DNA of 64,000 nt, taken from assembly GCF_032854445.1 (NCBI RefSeq), contig NC_088305.1:5893606-5957605 (forward strand). The letters are read 5' to 3'. Shown here piece after piece: positions 39,219 through 51,720 of this stretch. The position numbers and the translations under genes are program-made. This DNA comes from Liolophura sinensis (Eukaryota; Mollusca; Polyplacophora; Chitonida; Chitonidae). Below the pieces are notes generated by a model. It was not told the DNA's origin and did no database searches. It saw only the letters and a list, made by a program, of their open reading frames with translations. Position 1 is the stretch's first letter. Every line of letters starts with the position of its first letter.

Positions 39219-42200
39219 ACGGACGATGTGGTGTGCTTTTACAAGTGGTGTATTTCTTGCTACAAACAGCTGGATGTGATCTCTTGAAGTGTGAAATATT
39301 AATTCATGTGTAGAAGTGAATTGAGACAAAGATCTAATTAACTTATTTGTGATACAGTTCGTGTGGGCGGTACTGAGATAGCAATCATGTTTGGAACGGT
39401 TGTGTCATGCACTTGTGTACTTTTTGTGTCTTTCGACCCGCAGTATGGGTACTAAAGTGTTTTCCGATACCTCTGGGATTTTCTGTCACACTATTCAGGA
39501 TATGTAATTGATGCACGAAGTTGCTGATCACTTTTTCACAGAGATCTCCTGGAGTAAACATTTAGGGTCTGTCCTTAACATTAGACAGTTTTTTTTATAA
39601 AACAGCGTATTAGAAGTAAAAGTGAAGGACTTATGCCTGACAAACAGTGCTGGAAACCCATTCCTTTTGCAAGGGTTTGTGTATATATGACGTGAACATC
39701 GCTTTAACTCACCTGGTGATGACTTGACATAAATGAGCAATATATACCTACAATACCTGTCATTGTTAAAGGAAAGTCCTCTAAAAATCGGAGTGGGCAT
39801 CACTAAATAGACCGCTTAAAACTATGAATAAATATACTTATACCTGTGAAAAGAGCTAAAGGCATTCAAAAATGTGAATTTTAAGTTGGGTTTTATGCAC
39901 CATATTATCAGTTTAGGGACACAGACGTCAAAGGAAGTTTTTTCCAACTCTAATGTTGGAATAACTCTTTTTACCCATGAATAAAATATTACTGAAATAA
40001 TGTTCCCAAAAATTCTTTCTCTCAGGTGAATATCAGGAAAAAAAGGTGATGTGACGTCAAAGTTCCAAGATACCGTCAGTATGGCTAATAAAGCCCACTA
40101 CAATTTAAAATATTTGAAAGCCTTTCAACACTTTTACAAGAAATGTGAAAAAGTAAATATTGAAAGTATTTGTTTCTTGTCTGTATGATGAACCTTACCT
40201 TATTTTTTTAGCTTTCTTTTATTTTAAATGTGAGACACAGCCGTGTGTTTGTGAAGTGTAGTACAAATCAGAATGATTAAGGATTTAGAGAATTCGGGAT
40301 TTACATAAGAATACGCTTATGGGTTGAGACTTTTGTTATAGCGGTGTTAAAGCACCTTATGTGATGTGGTAGGAGGAGGTTTCACATTTCTGCAAAATTG
40401 AGATTCTACAAAAGTTTGACAAAGCAAAGTTGGTGTAAGAAGTTCCATCATTTCTATACTATATAATCTTGGTTTGAATAATAAAACCTGATTAAGTTTT
40501 TATTCAGTATTAATTAATAATATCTTTACCTCCCTTCTGGTTGTACTTAGGTGACATAAGTACTATATCTGAAGTGTCAAATGTAAGTATTATGCCAGTT
40601 GTAAATAAATATCTTTGAAATTTAAGTTTTATTTATTTAACAAATTGGAAAAAAGATAAGAAAAATGTATACTACTTACAATACATGCGCAAAAAGAAAT
40701 CTTGAGCAACGCCTAGATCACTCGGGTCAGGGGGATGGGGCAGGAAGGGATCTCAGAAAAAACAAAAACTCTGTCTCAACCTTCGTTTCCAAAAATTCTT
40801 TGTACATGAACTATGAATGCTGATTAAATATTTCCTCGCCAGGACACGAGTGATGAGGACTGGTCATATAATCCCACATGAGTCGCTAAAGCTCCAAAAG
40901 TTAAGCTTGTCTAGTGATGTAAAGCGAGCGTAGAGACCGGCACATGCGCTGTAAGAAGCATAAGAAAAATGGCTGATTTGTGGTCACAAGCTGCCACGCA
41001 TGCGTGTTTCAAATGTACACCATCGAACAAGAAAAACACTATTTCAAATAACAAAATAGTAACAACAACAACAACTACAGCACCACCTTTAACTCACATC
41101 AGGTGCTTTGCTGGTTGTCATCTGCCTAAATTCTGTGCATGGACATTCTTTTTCCCAGCTGAAAGATACACACTGTCACATATTTGTGTGTGTATATGAT
41201 AGGAAACCCTTGCCGACTGGTCTGTCCAATGAGTTCTGATAGAAGACACTTCCTGTCGGGAGTGGCTTGATACACTGCTTGTTTCCGCCATATGCTGAAA
41301 TGTTTCCTGACAACTCTTGGACTGGTATTTAATTAGACCACATTAAGGTTGTTGCTCACTTTTTCAGAATGTTTTCCTAGGGAAGCACTTATGAGTTGTT
41401 GTTGTTTTTTTTTTTTTGTTTTTTTTTGACAAATCGCGAAAGCAAATATAAGAAGTGAATGTCAAAGAACTATGTTTCACAAACTGTGCTACAAACATTA
41501 ACGAAATTACTGTGCTACAAACTGTGCTACAAACGCTAGGGAAATAAATCCGGAAAAATGCAGACTTTGTTTCATCTCGGCAAGGGCTTGTGGATGTATA
41601 CTGAAACACTTTGAATACGAATTACTGAAAATGAACGCTGGTATTGAAACGTGCATGTTATCGGTCGACAAATCACAGAAGAATATTGCTCTTCTAGGAA
41701 TACGACGGCATTGATGGGAGGTTCCTGGGTCATTGCATCGAGGTGGAGTGCTAATTACCCGTAATTAGTAATTTAAGAATGTGACGTAGATCATTCGAAA
41801 GTACAAAGCACACTATTTATTCACAAGATAAAATATGTGCCACACAAAAGATTTCAACATTAGAATTGACTTTACTAACCAAAATCTGTAAGATCTGTAT
41901 AATTAAAACTGAGTAGCAGAAAACTGTTTCAGAACAGTTTATAGTTTATGTTTATGTTTGTCAGGTAAAGACGCCGAGGAGTCATGGTGAAATCGGTGAT
42001 GACGATACGAGTGGTCAACGTGTTCGTCAACATGTGTGAGATCATGTCGTGACACAACAATCAGGTCAACAAATGAGCATGATCAGTTGTGGATTTATTG
42101 TGATTTCTATACCGTATTTTATACAATGCCGAATGCATTGTATTGTCACAATGTCGTGTCTGTACATCCATCCTGTCCATATAAACCACATCTTTATGTA

Positions 42201-43509
42201 TACATTTCAACGTCCATCTGATGGGCATCATTTTAAAGCATGCCTTATAACCGTGCGAACTGAAGAGAATTATTTATTTATTTATTTATTTGATTGGTGT
42301 TTTACGCCGTACTCAAGAATATTTCACTTATACGACAGCGGCAAGCATTATGATGGGAGGAAACCGGGCAGAGCCCGGGGGAAACCCACGACCATCCGCA
42401 GGTCGCCGAAGAGAATTACAAATAATAAGGAATAAATCTGCTGAATATGATATCTGCTGTACATTTTTTATTATTTCAACTTTCTTCGTCTTCAAACTAA
42501 ATTAAAACACCACTTTCCTTATAACTCCACATATATACCGAAATAAAATTAATTCTGGCAACTATTTCTATACATATATGAGTAACAAACTGCTCCCGCA
42601 CACTTACAATCCTGTCAGAATACAGGGTGAAATATTTTTGCATTGGGCCGATTTGTGTTCGGGCATTATGCCGAAAACTTTCTGGAATGCAAAAGCTAGC
42701 AGGGAAACAAAATGTGTTGCGATCTGTGCTCTATACATGTCCTTTACCTCAGAAAATCAGCATCATCGGAGGCAAAAAATTAGAAATGAGACAGCACAAT
42801 GCTTTGTTACACCATGAAGGTCGAATGGAATAAAGCAAAACCTCCATGGTTACAGTACGGCAAAAGGACCCCTTGTAACTACATAGGAAATTGTCCCACT
42901 TCGGTGCAGCAGTGAGATGTAATTTTCTGCATGTAAACAAACAAGTAAAACTTACTAGAATATAAAGTACAGTTACTCAAGAACCTGTATGTGGAAAACT
43001 TGAGTGATGCGATCTATACTTTTTGTTTCATCAAAAGGTAAAAGTAGATTTTGCTATTTTAAGACATTTTCCTGAGGGAATTCCCTTCATATAAAAATAT
43101 GATTATGTGAACCAAAATCTTTTCCACATATTTGGTATTAGTGAAGCATTAGTAAGCCTTAACGAAGTATCGCGTTGGTTCAAGCAATCATATGTTTATA
43201 CATTGAAAAAATGAAACAGTTTGGAAGTTCAAAGAAACTCTACATTCGCCATAATATTTCGTGGTATGTAACGCATTGACCGCATTGGTCCAGTGGTAAC
43301 AGGCTTGCCTTGAAACCGGTGTGTGGATTACGATAATTGCAATTGCTGTAAGTTGCATATGTGTAAGGTTTGATATTGAGGTGAATTGAAGTATTATTTG
43401 AAAAATTAGAGCCATTTCAAACTTTTTCTGTCGTCGGACTCCAATAAATAATGAAATAAAAACTCAACCAAACCAATAATTGTTCACTCACTGTAGGTAC
43501 GGTAAACGG
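39219..43509. other. Spacer between the two dehydratase copies
   Basis: No gene supported. AATAAA words at about 39826, 39982, 40485 and 40606 could end copy A transcripts, with 40606 followed by a long gene-free stretch. One truncated SINE is at 42273. Poly-T near 41405-41428 is the only other simple feature. Confidence 0.6.
42273..42407 (-). mobile_element. 5'-truncated family-1 SINE with target-site duplication
   Basis: The tail and core are intact up to gaccatccgcaggtcgcc, then stop. The 11-bp repeat gaagagaatta lies at 42262-42272 and 42408-42418. The core is close to 31548, so it is a fairly young copy. Confidence 0.92.
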
Positions 43510-43889
43510 ACACAAAACAGTGCGACAGGTGTTCCTTACCCACCTCTATTCCTGCCCCTCTGAAGGAGAAGTAGGTCAAGGGGTGGGGGTGGGCCTGGGG
43601 GTTGGGGGGGGGGGGGTTGGGGTAATGGAGAGGGGAGCAGGGCTAACGAGAAATTCACCTGCACCAAAAAGAAATAATGTGTTCATTTTATCAGAAAGTC
43701 TGTTGTCTGAGTGATGCTAGATCGTATTCTTTTATTACTAGTATTATGCTCTGTTCAACTTATTATCATGTTAGTGTATTACAATCTTTGTGTTAAAAAA
43801 CAGAACATTTGGGCTAAATTTAACAGAATAATCTACTGCAGACAACAATCTGTTAAATTTAATAGCTTATGTTTTTGAGCGTACCTTCA

Positions 43890-43976
43890 GCGAGGGTGCC
43901 TCGTCGTCATATGATTGAAAAATTGTTGATACGACGTTAAACCCCAGGCACTCACTCACTCACTCACTCAGCGAGG
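43890..43976 (+). mobile_element. Family-2 SINE tail fragment
   Basis: Tail only: cgtcgtcatatgattgaaaa, attgttgatacgacgttaaa, then cactcactcactcactca. It matches the ends of 20172-20512 and of the inverted copy at 31205. Confidence 0.7.
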
Positions 43977-44213
43977 GTTCCGCAATCAGTGTTGAATACT
44001 ATTAACGAATGGGACGTTCTGTAGCTTGTCTCTATAGTGAACGGATTTTGATTGATGGAATAACTGTAATCGTGTGCGCCCGTCAACACTCTATTGACTG
44101 AATGACAAAGTGATTGTTTGGATGAACGATGTATCAATCAATGCAATTCCCTAAATTTGTGTTTCACTTCAAGTTCAGGAAGATCAGTGGTTTAATGGAA
44201 ACAAATGAATGTC

Positions 44214-44490
44214 AGTTAAGTGAATATGACCGAAAAAAAGAATGGAAACAGCTAAATGGTAGTTAAGTGAATATGACTGAAAAAAAGAATGGAAACAGCT
44301 AAATGGGAGTTAAGTGAATATGACCGAAAAAAAGAAAGGAAACAGCTAAATGGCATTTAAGTGAATATGACCTAAAGGAAGAATGGAAACAGTTAAATGG
44401 CATTTAAGTGAATATGACCTAAAGGGAAAATGGAAACAGCTAAGTGGTAGTTAAGTGAATATGACCGAAGGAAGAATGGAAACATTATAC
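44214..44490. repeat. 47-bp minisatellite, six copies, upstream of dehydratase B
   Basis: Units contain agttaagtgaatatgaccga, then aaaaaagaatgg and aaacagctaaatgg. Unit starts at 44214, 44261, 44308, 44355, 44402 and 44449 give an exact 47-bp step. It is absent from the matching part of unit A. Confidence 0.95.
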
Positions 44491-44906
44491 AGAAAGCTAC
44501 ATCAATGAAACGTTAAATAGACTACTGAACGCAGAATACTAATATATCTATAATACTACCGGTGTCAATAACATTACAGCCTGTTTTTTTAATATTACTT
44601 CTTGACTCCATGGATATATCCATGTGCTACATTATTGTTAAAAGCCGGTTCTATCTTGGTGAATATATATGTGGGATAGAGTAACATTTATAAAATAACA
44701 ATATAACAATTAAGTCAGGCGGCAAATGAACAGCTATCAAAGCAAGAGGCGGGGAGCTGACAGGTCTAGGTGTTGCTGTTGTTATCACGGAATGTTACAA
44801 CAGTTGCAGTATGCGGAGAAGCCTGTTAGGGCATCAAGATGTCACCTTTACCTTAATGGTACCTCCCCACCAGGACACAGATGGAGTTTTTAAACGTTGG
44901 CATGTA

Positions 44907-44912
44907 TATAAA
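44907..44912 (+). promoter_or_regulatory. TATA box of dehydratase copy B
   Basis: The word tataaa lies within catgtatataaaccc, at the same relative position as in copy A. It is followed by the conserved gatgacacattacagcctgt. The start of transcription is expected near 44938. Confidence 0.7.
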
Positions 44913-44937
44913 CCCTGAATTGGAAAAGATGACACAT

Positions 44938-45008
44938 TACAGCCTGTGATTTGTGAGACAGAGATTGACTGGACCTTACTCGTTACCCACTCATCTTCAC
45001 TAATACAG
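44938..45008 (+). other. Non-coding 5' exon of dehydratase copy B (start approximate)
   Basis: It ends tcactaatacag|gtaagt, conserved with copy A. The next acceptor is gtttctttcag at 45621-45631, four bases before the ATG at 45636. Confidence 0.6.
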
Positions 45009-45635
45009 GTAAGTTATTTATTTGTTACCGGTACTATTTTGTCACAGGCAAACTTCTTTACCTTTACACGAAGACTTAAAGTAAGGTTGTTTCAAATGGT
45101 ACATATGTATTCCTAACTATGCTCTTGTAAAATACTTTTTATTGTATGTATGTAATGTATGGGCAGTTTCTGTCATTAAGGGCCATGCGTAGGTGTTATT
45201 TGACATGTGTTCAGGTGTAAATTTGTACATTCTCTACTTGAACGTTCCAATAAACAAGCTTAGTTTATGAGAGTCTGTCTACATTTCCCTTTATTCTCCA
45301 CCCGCAGTTCTTTAATGTTAATTAAAAATGGTTTAAGAGCATGTTATTTACAAATGCGTTAGCTTTCTCTGATCGCTTATTTTCATTTGAGGTAGAATGA
45401 GTTATGTAAGTGCCACAAAAAAACTGATTTTTACGATACCAGTGGACTTGGACTACAAAGATTCTCTGAGCCCGATGTTTGAGCTTCACCGGAAGTTACA
45501 TTGCTTTAATGTATTTGTATTACCAGCATCATTGATCCATCGGATTGTAGACTTCCTTTATTCTTGACAATTGCAGCATTAAGACAAATAATTAAAACCG
45601 TTTCGGTTTTTTTTTCCTCGGTTTCTTTCAGGACC

Positions 45636-45774
45636 ATGTCTCAGAACGTCACTCAGAGCGATATTGTTGCCGCTAAAAACCGGATTCAACAATACATTCG
45701 GAGAACGCCCTTAGATTTCTCTCCATTTCTGACAAAATTGAACAAAAATGGCCCGAATGTTTATCTCAAGATGG
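45636..45774 (+). CDS. Dehydratase B coding exon 1
   Basis: It encodes [20 protein letters not shown] to NGPNVYLKM. Four residues differ from copy A, and 13 of 139 bases by eye, the highest of any exon. Donor atgg|gtaagt. Confidence 0.95.
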
Positions 45775-48700
45775 GTAAGTTCTCCTGGTTTGAAATTTTA
45801 AATGAACTTTACCGACTTGTAATGCACAATCGTTCGATTGATACATATAGGTGCATACAATTAATGGAATTTTAACATTACAATAAATGGTAAGGGAAAG
45901 AGTTAGATAAAGTAATGTTGTGTTTTGAGGCGTTATTTGGGCAGAAAATGAAGAACATTTCTGAATCTGAGCGCCTCCAGATTCACGCGAATATGCTCAC
46001 AGATATCGATACGTGAAGTTCATCAGAACAATACTGTTATACTTGTGATCTTGGTCTCTTCTTTACTCAACTCACAACAAACGCTGCGTTTACTAAACTG
46101 GAATTGTTCAGCATGCACATGATATACTGTATATTCGACAAGTTACGTGTGTGTGTTATACGGCTAGCAGCTGTATATTCATCGTGTTGAACTAGATCGC
46201 CACGTTGGAAATATGAACGGTTCTATCAAAGCGTAACTGAGATGCATATTTTGTTCTTGACAACTGATATTCTGGTATGGTGCACAGTTTGAATACTGAT
46301 TTTACTCAGTCGCCTTGCGCCTTTCTAACATCAATAAAACCTCTTGATTACTTCTTTTTGCATGATTCCGTCCTATTTTCGTACTTTATATACTTTCTTA
46401 GTTTTTTGGTGGTTTGTGTTAAACCTGGTTTGCTGGTTTGTGGTTTATTGCGTTGGGGATTGACCTTGCGATTATTGATCTGGAACATCCTTACTGGTTG
46501 ACGGCTGGTAAGCGAATGTCTATTTCGATGCATTGATTTACATAAGTCTTATGTAACTTACACAGTCTTCGGACTGTGTAAGTCTGGTCTCCACCAGTTA
46601 ACGGTGAACACCGGACTGAGAACTCTGTGGAGTGCCAGGTGGGGTGAACAGATCCAATGCAAAGTTCTTATATTTGTATATGCATTCACATTGAATCCTA
46701 TTCCAATCAGATGTGGTCTTTGTGATTGTTTACGTGAATCATTGAGTAACCTACACTTATTGCTTTTCAAAAATGTCAAAGATGAGAAATGTCCTTAAAA
46801 TGCGTTAGCGACGAATCCATAGAGAACATAGCTTAAAATTTCATTGTGTTAGGAAGAGTTATTTTATATATGAAAAACATATACAGCTGAGGCCCGAATG
46901 TTGAAGACTTTTGTCTTTTATTCACTAGAACACACTTCCGGGGACAGAGTCCAATACCCATAGTATATGTGGATCTCCGCGTTCTCATTGTTCACAGGGC
47001 ATTGATGATGACATGGTGAGGTGGAAAAATCGTTGGTAGCATACCAATAGTTCATATATAGCTTCCTCGGCCCCTAAAACTCACCGCCTTTGTATAACTG
47101 AAAACTTCCTTCCTTATCATAGTAGTGGTGGCGATACTAGTTCGTGGTTTTCTCCACCACTAAAATTGGCCATCATCGTGTAATTAAGCAACAATCAAAT
47201 AATTAAATAAATAAACAAATCAGACAAAGCTACAGAAGTATTCAAGACACTGTCATTCTTGTTTTTCAGAGAGCGAGCAGTTTTCCGGCTCCTTCAAAGT
47301 TCGGGGCGCTTACAACAAGCTGTGTGTTCTGTTAGAGAGTGACTCAGAGCTAAAGAGCAAAGGGGCAGTGGCAGCGTCGTCGGGCAACCACGCTCTAGGA
47401 TGTGTGAGCCTTTATTTCTGTCTCCTTGTCCCTTTTAAAAATCGGTACCCTGACAGACCAAGTTTTCGAGTCTAACAATTAACAAAGTTGTCATCTGTTT
47501 TAGTCTTAGTTCTTAGTTCAAGCCCACTTTCTATTTCACCAATAAGTAAAAAAAAATTATTAATTAAAAGTACAAATAAATAATCAAATGTACATCTCTG
47601 TTTGACCACAGACGATAGCGATGAAGAGGTTAGGAATCCCTATCCAGGTGTTTACACCAGAGAACGTCAGTCTGGCCAAGAAGAAGATGTTAGAAGCTTA
47701 CGATGCTAATCTGGTTCTTCATGGGTTAGACGTGGTGGACACAGAGCACGAGGCCCGCAGGCTCTCTGAGGTAAAATCTAATTTTCCATCTGATTTGCAA
47801 ACCTCACCCAACATCCGTGAAGCTAATGTTGTTTTGGTGGGCGAATCGTACTACAAATGTTAGCGACGCAGAATTCAGAGCATATTTTCCACAGATGTGT
47901 AGTAGAATTTATGTGGGAAATTATATGCGAAATACCACAAGAGATGGTAGGGTACAAAATCTTTTTCTGATACACTTATATAAAAAGGAAAAACACAAAA
48001 CATAGTTTATAACTGGATGTCTCCATGTTTTTCATCAGGAGAAGGGAATTCCCTTCATCTCACCATACAATGACGTCGATGTTGTGGCCGGACTGGGGAC
48101 AATTGGGTGAGTTGTCTACATTCGGCTTCATATGTATATGTACTTCACGTGATTATGTGGTCACATCGACTTTGAATAAAGGTTTTCATATTTTGACATC
48201 GTTTATTCGACCTTCAACGCCATGAATTGAAAAAAGCCAAAAAGATTTTATGTAATTGCTGTGAAACCTTTTGATAATGACAGGTATTTAATCTTTTACG
48301 AATGATCATCTCAAATTGTACATTGCAGGATCTATTCTCACCTTGTATAGACTATAAGTTTAGTACATAAAGTTGTAGCTTACCTTTGTGGAAAAAGAGA
48401 ATGCATTGTAAACAAAATTATTTTGACAAAACGTTATTTCTAAACAAAAAATAAACAATAATTTTCATATTTGTGGTTGACAGAATGGAGATTTACGAGG
48501 ATTTGTCAGAGGTTGACGCCGTCTTGGTATCTGTAGGTGGAGGAGGTTTAATCAGTGGAATAGCCTCATACCTGAAGGCCATAAACCCAAATATAAAGGT
48601 AAACATTAAGCGTCAGTTCCCGGGTTTATCCTTAATCAGCCGACTGTTATCATTGGTGTAACCACGCCTTGTTTAAGCACTAGAATTGTTATTAGCCTAT

Positions 48701-50708
48701 AAACTGTCGTTTTGGGGGATGTGAGTTTAATCTGGCGTTGGGTCAAGCATTCAAAAGTCGGCATGGAATCGAGTGGTTAAGATACTAAGACAGAAGAGTT
48801 TCGAGTTCAATCCCTGTCGTGGATAGGGAATTTTTGAATCACCCCGCTCTCCTTGTTCGTGGGAAAGTTCGTAAGTAACTTGTCAAAAGAGGTTGGTTTA
48901 TGCAGAGCACTGGTTTCCTGCACCAACAGTAGCCTATACAAATGAAAATTTCTTGAGTTTGAATAACAATGAAATACTTGCTCAGAAGTACTGACTAGAC
49001 CAAGTATATTCCTTCGTGGTGTCAATATGCATTTGTTTTATGACTCTATGGAGCCTCATTGATACCTGGTGTCTTCGCCATGATTATTCAGTGAGGCAGC
49101 ACTTCTCTGTATCGTCTGTGTTCCGGCCTCTATATTTCTCGTGACAAGACTAAAACAATTATTGTTGAATAAAACAAACCACTTCATGCATTGTTTTCTC
49201 AAGGTGTTTGGCTGTCAACCAGAGCTGACAAAGGTCATGTATGAAAGTGTGAGGGCCGGGAAGATCGTGTTTGAGGAGTCAGGGGACACTTTGTCTGACG
49301 GCACCAAGGGAGGCATAGAAGACGATTCAGTAAGCATCATATACACGCACAATAAGCTACAATAGATTAGTCTCACAACAGAGATACACAGAACATACAC
49401 ATTAGTCCAGCATCTTGCACGATTTGGGTGCTGATTTCATTGGTCTAGAATATTCCTTGCGTCTCTCCATCACCATTGAAAACTTTAATTTTAAACGTTA
49501 GATATACTCTCCTAGTTCTTTGGTTTGAGTAAAATGTGGTTTCAGAAATTGGCCTTGCGATTATTGAGCCAGAACGTCCAATATTGGTTGACGACTGGCA
49601 AACGAGTGTCTGTTTCGACGCATAGACCAATAATTAGTAGAATTTTTTTTTGTTCATGTAAAGCAGATTAAATTGTATCATTTTTGTACGCATGTGTTGG
49701 TTTACAACCACGAATATTTACCAGCTAATTGGGGCCTTATGAACCAGGAATATTTACCAGCTAATTGGGGCTTTATGAACCACGAATATTTACCAGCTAA
49801 TTGGGGCCTTATGAACCACGAATATTTACCAGCTAATTGGGGCCTTATGAACCACGAATATTTACCAGCTAATTGGGGCCTTATGAACCACGAATATTTA
49901 CCAGCTAATTGGGGCTTTATGAACCACGAATATTTAGCAGCTAATTGGGGCTTTATGAACCACGAATATTTAGCAGCTAATTGGGGCCTTATGAACCACG
50001 AATATTTAGCAGCTAATTGGTGCCTTATGAACCACGAATATTTGCCGGCTTATTGAAGCCTTATGAACCACAAATATTTTAATATTCAGGTGACCTTTGA
50101 ACTGTGCCGTAAACACGTAGACGATTGGTTGTTGGTTACTGAAGAACAGATTGCAGAAGCCGTTTATTTCATGCTGGACAAACATCACAAGGTAAGTACT
50201 GTTTTTCTATATTGTGACAGTTTATTATAGAATATAATAATGTATAATATTTTACTGATACAGATGTTGAAACTTCTCATTATGATATTTGTATGAACTT
50301 CTGTTAACAATTATCCCATATAGATATACTGTGTAATTTTCAAACTACAACTCACCCAAACTCAGAATGTTAGTACGGCTCCGTTTTAAACAAAAACGGA
50401 GGTATATTATGCATTTCCACAAGTGACTTTCTCCGGAAAAACGTAAAACTTTACCCAGATTAAGAAGAATCAGATTTGAAGGAAAGCTGCTGTGAAACTA
50501 AATCCTCCCACGACTTACGCCCCTTTGTTTTCTCTTGCAGGTGGTAGAGGGCGCTGCAGGAGCGGCCGTAGCGGCGTACACAAACAACCTAGCAGTGTTC
50601 TCCCGATTCTCTAACGTTGCCATAGTTATATGTGGCGCCAACATGACGAGTGACCACCTTCACAAGATCATGCTCAAATATGGCTGTAAAAAGAATCCCT
50701 CGGAATGA
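45636..50708 (+). CDS. PLP-dependent threonine/serine dehydratase-like enzyme, copy B (8 coding exons)
   Basis: Paralogue of copy A with the same eight coding exons, phases and exon lengths, also 336 aa. I count about 16 amino-acid differences, of which four fall in the last eight residues. All active-site features are kept: Lys56 in SGSFKVRGA, Ser84 in SSGNH, GGGGL, Gln210, and Cys312 in CGAN. It should therefore catalyse the same type of PLP-dependent reaction on a serine- or threonine-like substrate. No stop or frameshift is seen, and splice sites are intact, so it is probably functional. The promoter with TATA box and non-coding exon is duplicated too, so expression may overlap with copy A. 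Confidence 0.93.
46190..46560. repeat. Intron-6-like block inserted in dehydratase B intron 1
   Basis: The words ttgcgattattga, actggttgacggctggtaag and tatttcgatgcat match intron 6 of copy B (49540-49625: ttgcgattattga, ttggttgacgactggcaaac, gtttcgacgcat). The start (tctatcaaagcgtaactgag) resembles intron 6 of copy A near 38125. It is absent from intron 1 of copy A. Confidence 0.65.
47270..47403 (+). CDS. Dehydratase B coding exon 2 (PLP lysine)
   Basis: It encodes the same SGSFKVRGA and SSGNHALGC motifs. Two residues differ from copy A (Ser68 to Leu, Pro72 to Ser). Acceptor tttttcag|aga, donor tgt|gtgagc. Confidence 0.97.
47612..47770 (+). CDS. Dehydratase B coding exon 3
   Basis: Same protein sequence as copy A, with a single silent change in 159 bases by eye. 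Acceptor accacag|acg, donor gag|gtaaaa. Confidence 0.97.
48039..48106 (+). CDS. Dehydratase B coding exon 4
   Basis: Same protein sequence as copy A with two silent changes. Acceptor tttcatcag|gag, donor attgg|gtgagt. Confidence 0.97.
48484..48598 (+). CDS. Dehydratase B coding exon 5 (tetraglycine loop)
   Basis: [14 protein letters not shown] is conserved. Ile-to-Val and two Val-to-Ile changes separate it from copy A. Acceptor gttgacag|aat, donor aag|gtaaac. Confidence 0.97.
49204..49329 (+). CDS. Dehydratase B coding exon 6
   Basis: [20 protein letters not shown] to EDDS, one residue different from copy A (Lys to Arg). Acceptor ttctcaag|gtg, donor tca|gtaagc. Confidence 0.97.
49704..50080. 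repeat. 36-bp minisatellite in dehydratase B intron 6
   Basis: About ten units reading accacgaatatttaccagct then aattggggccttatga. Because 36 is a multiple of three, a + frame repeats [12 protein letters not shown]; it stops at 50054-50056 before exon 7 and is not coding. The last degenerate unit runs into the exon 7 acceptor (ttttaatattcag). Copy A lacks it. Confidence 0.95.
50090..50191 (+). CDS. Dehydratase B coding exon 7
   Basis: Same as copy A except Ser to Ala in EEQIAEA. Acceptor aatattcag|gtg directly after the minisatellite, donor aag|gtaagt. Confidence 0.96.
50541..50708 (+). CDS. Dehydratase B coding exon 8 (stop)
   Basis: [16 protein letters not shown] to [11 protein letters not shown] and TGA. 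Up to LKYG only Leu300 to Val differs from copy A; the tail and everything after it are unrelated. Acceptor tctcttgcag|gtg. Confidence 0.97.
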   Translation: MVEGAAGAAVAAYTNNLAVFSRFSNVAIVICGANMTSDHLHKIMLKYGCKKNPSE

Positions 50709-51720
50709 ACGGTTCATGGTGAAGTCATGAGACGTTATTCTGTGCAGCTGATGGCGGGCTATTTATGAAGATAAACAGACTGGGCTGAATATGGCCACCG
50801 GAGAAGTGAAGATTATACTTTGGTTTGACAGGCCAAAGCATTAGGCTACTATGTCAGAATACCATGGCAGGAGGCAAAAATGTAAATATTTATGTGCTAT
50901 AAAATAGTTATTTCTTTTTATTTCAATTCGCTTTGTCCTATTTATATAGCAAATTGTTGTGGCGAGGATCGTTTATGCATAGAGGAAATGGTTAGGAAAT
51001 TTGGTGATTACCATACCATACAAGCACACTGTTAAGAGCAACAGTCAGCAGTTTTCAATTATATCAAGATCGAGGCACTCCTCTAGTGGTCCTGACATGA
51101 TACGAAACTAAGACCACGAGATGGCTCAAAGGCTAGTGGGGTAGCGCTCACTTTACAACGCCAATCAGTCCATATATTTGAGATACACTGAATCCCGAAT
51201 TCATCAGAAGTGCAGAAACGTCAAAGACAACATCGGTAGATCATCTTGTATCAGTAATTTAGCCGTTTAAATTATTTTTTAATCGAAACAATTCGAAGCA
51301 ATGTCCTCCACGTTTCGATTTCGAACTTCCATCAAGTTCCCGCAAAGTACGAGCTAATTGTTTAAAAGATACAACGACAAACCACTAAATCCACTGGCCA
51401 GAGTACGCTTATATTGGAAGGAATAAAAAAAGCAACGAAAACGAACAATCCCGTGGAAATTTTCGTACAGCCAGCACTTACTTTGTCGTAACTTGTGGAA
51501 GTTCGCCCCGCGCCAGTGTTGCCACGTACCTGAATACATAGTCCATAAATCGCTCCCAACGTTCGCTTTACATCACTACCACCAACAGACCAGACTGACA
51601 TTTAGAGCCTGTGCGACGCACACAGGCTTCTATGCGTTTAGCCCCGCCGCCCCCCTGACCTGTTCCAACGGTGGAATTATACCCTAATAAGCCAATGATA
51701 CCAGTGAAAGTTTCATATTG

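Larger units (their letters stand above)
43510..50708 (+). repeat. Tandem gene duplication, unit B
   Basis: The second unit, paired with 32220-39218. It has its own insertions: the 47-bp repeat near 44214, an intron-6-like block in intron 1, and the 36-bp repeat in intron 6. It lacks the (TA)n(GA)n tract. Confidence 0.9.

Noticed and set aside
43890-43976. Telomere-like or regulatory CACT repeat (cactcactcactcact)
   Set aside because: It is the simple-repeat end of the family-2 SINE tail, also seen at 20500 and inverted at 63195.
49673-50056. 127-codon frame repeating [12 protein letters not shown]
   Set aside because: It is the translation of the 36-bp minisatellite in dehydratase B intron 6 and stops before exon 7.
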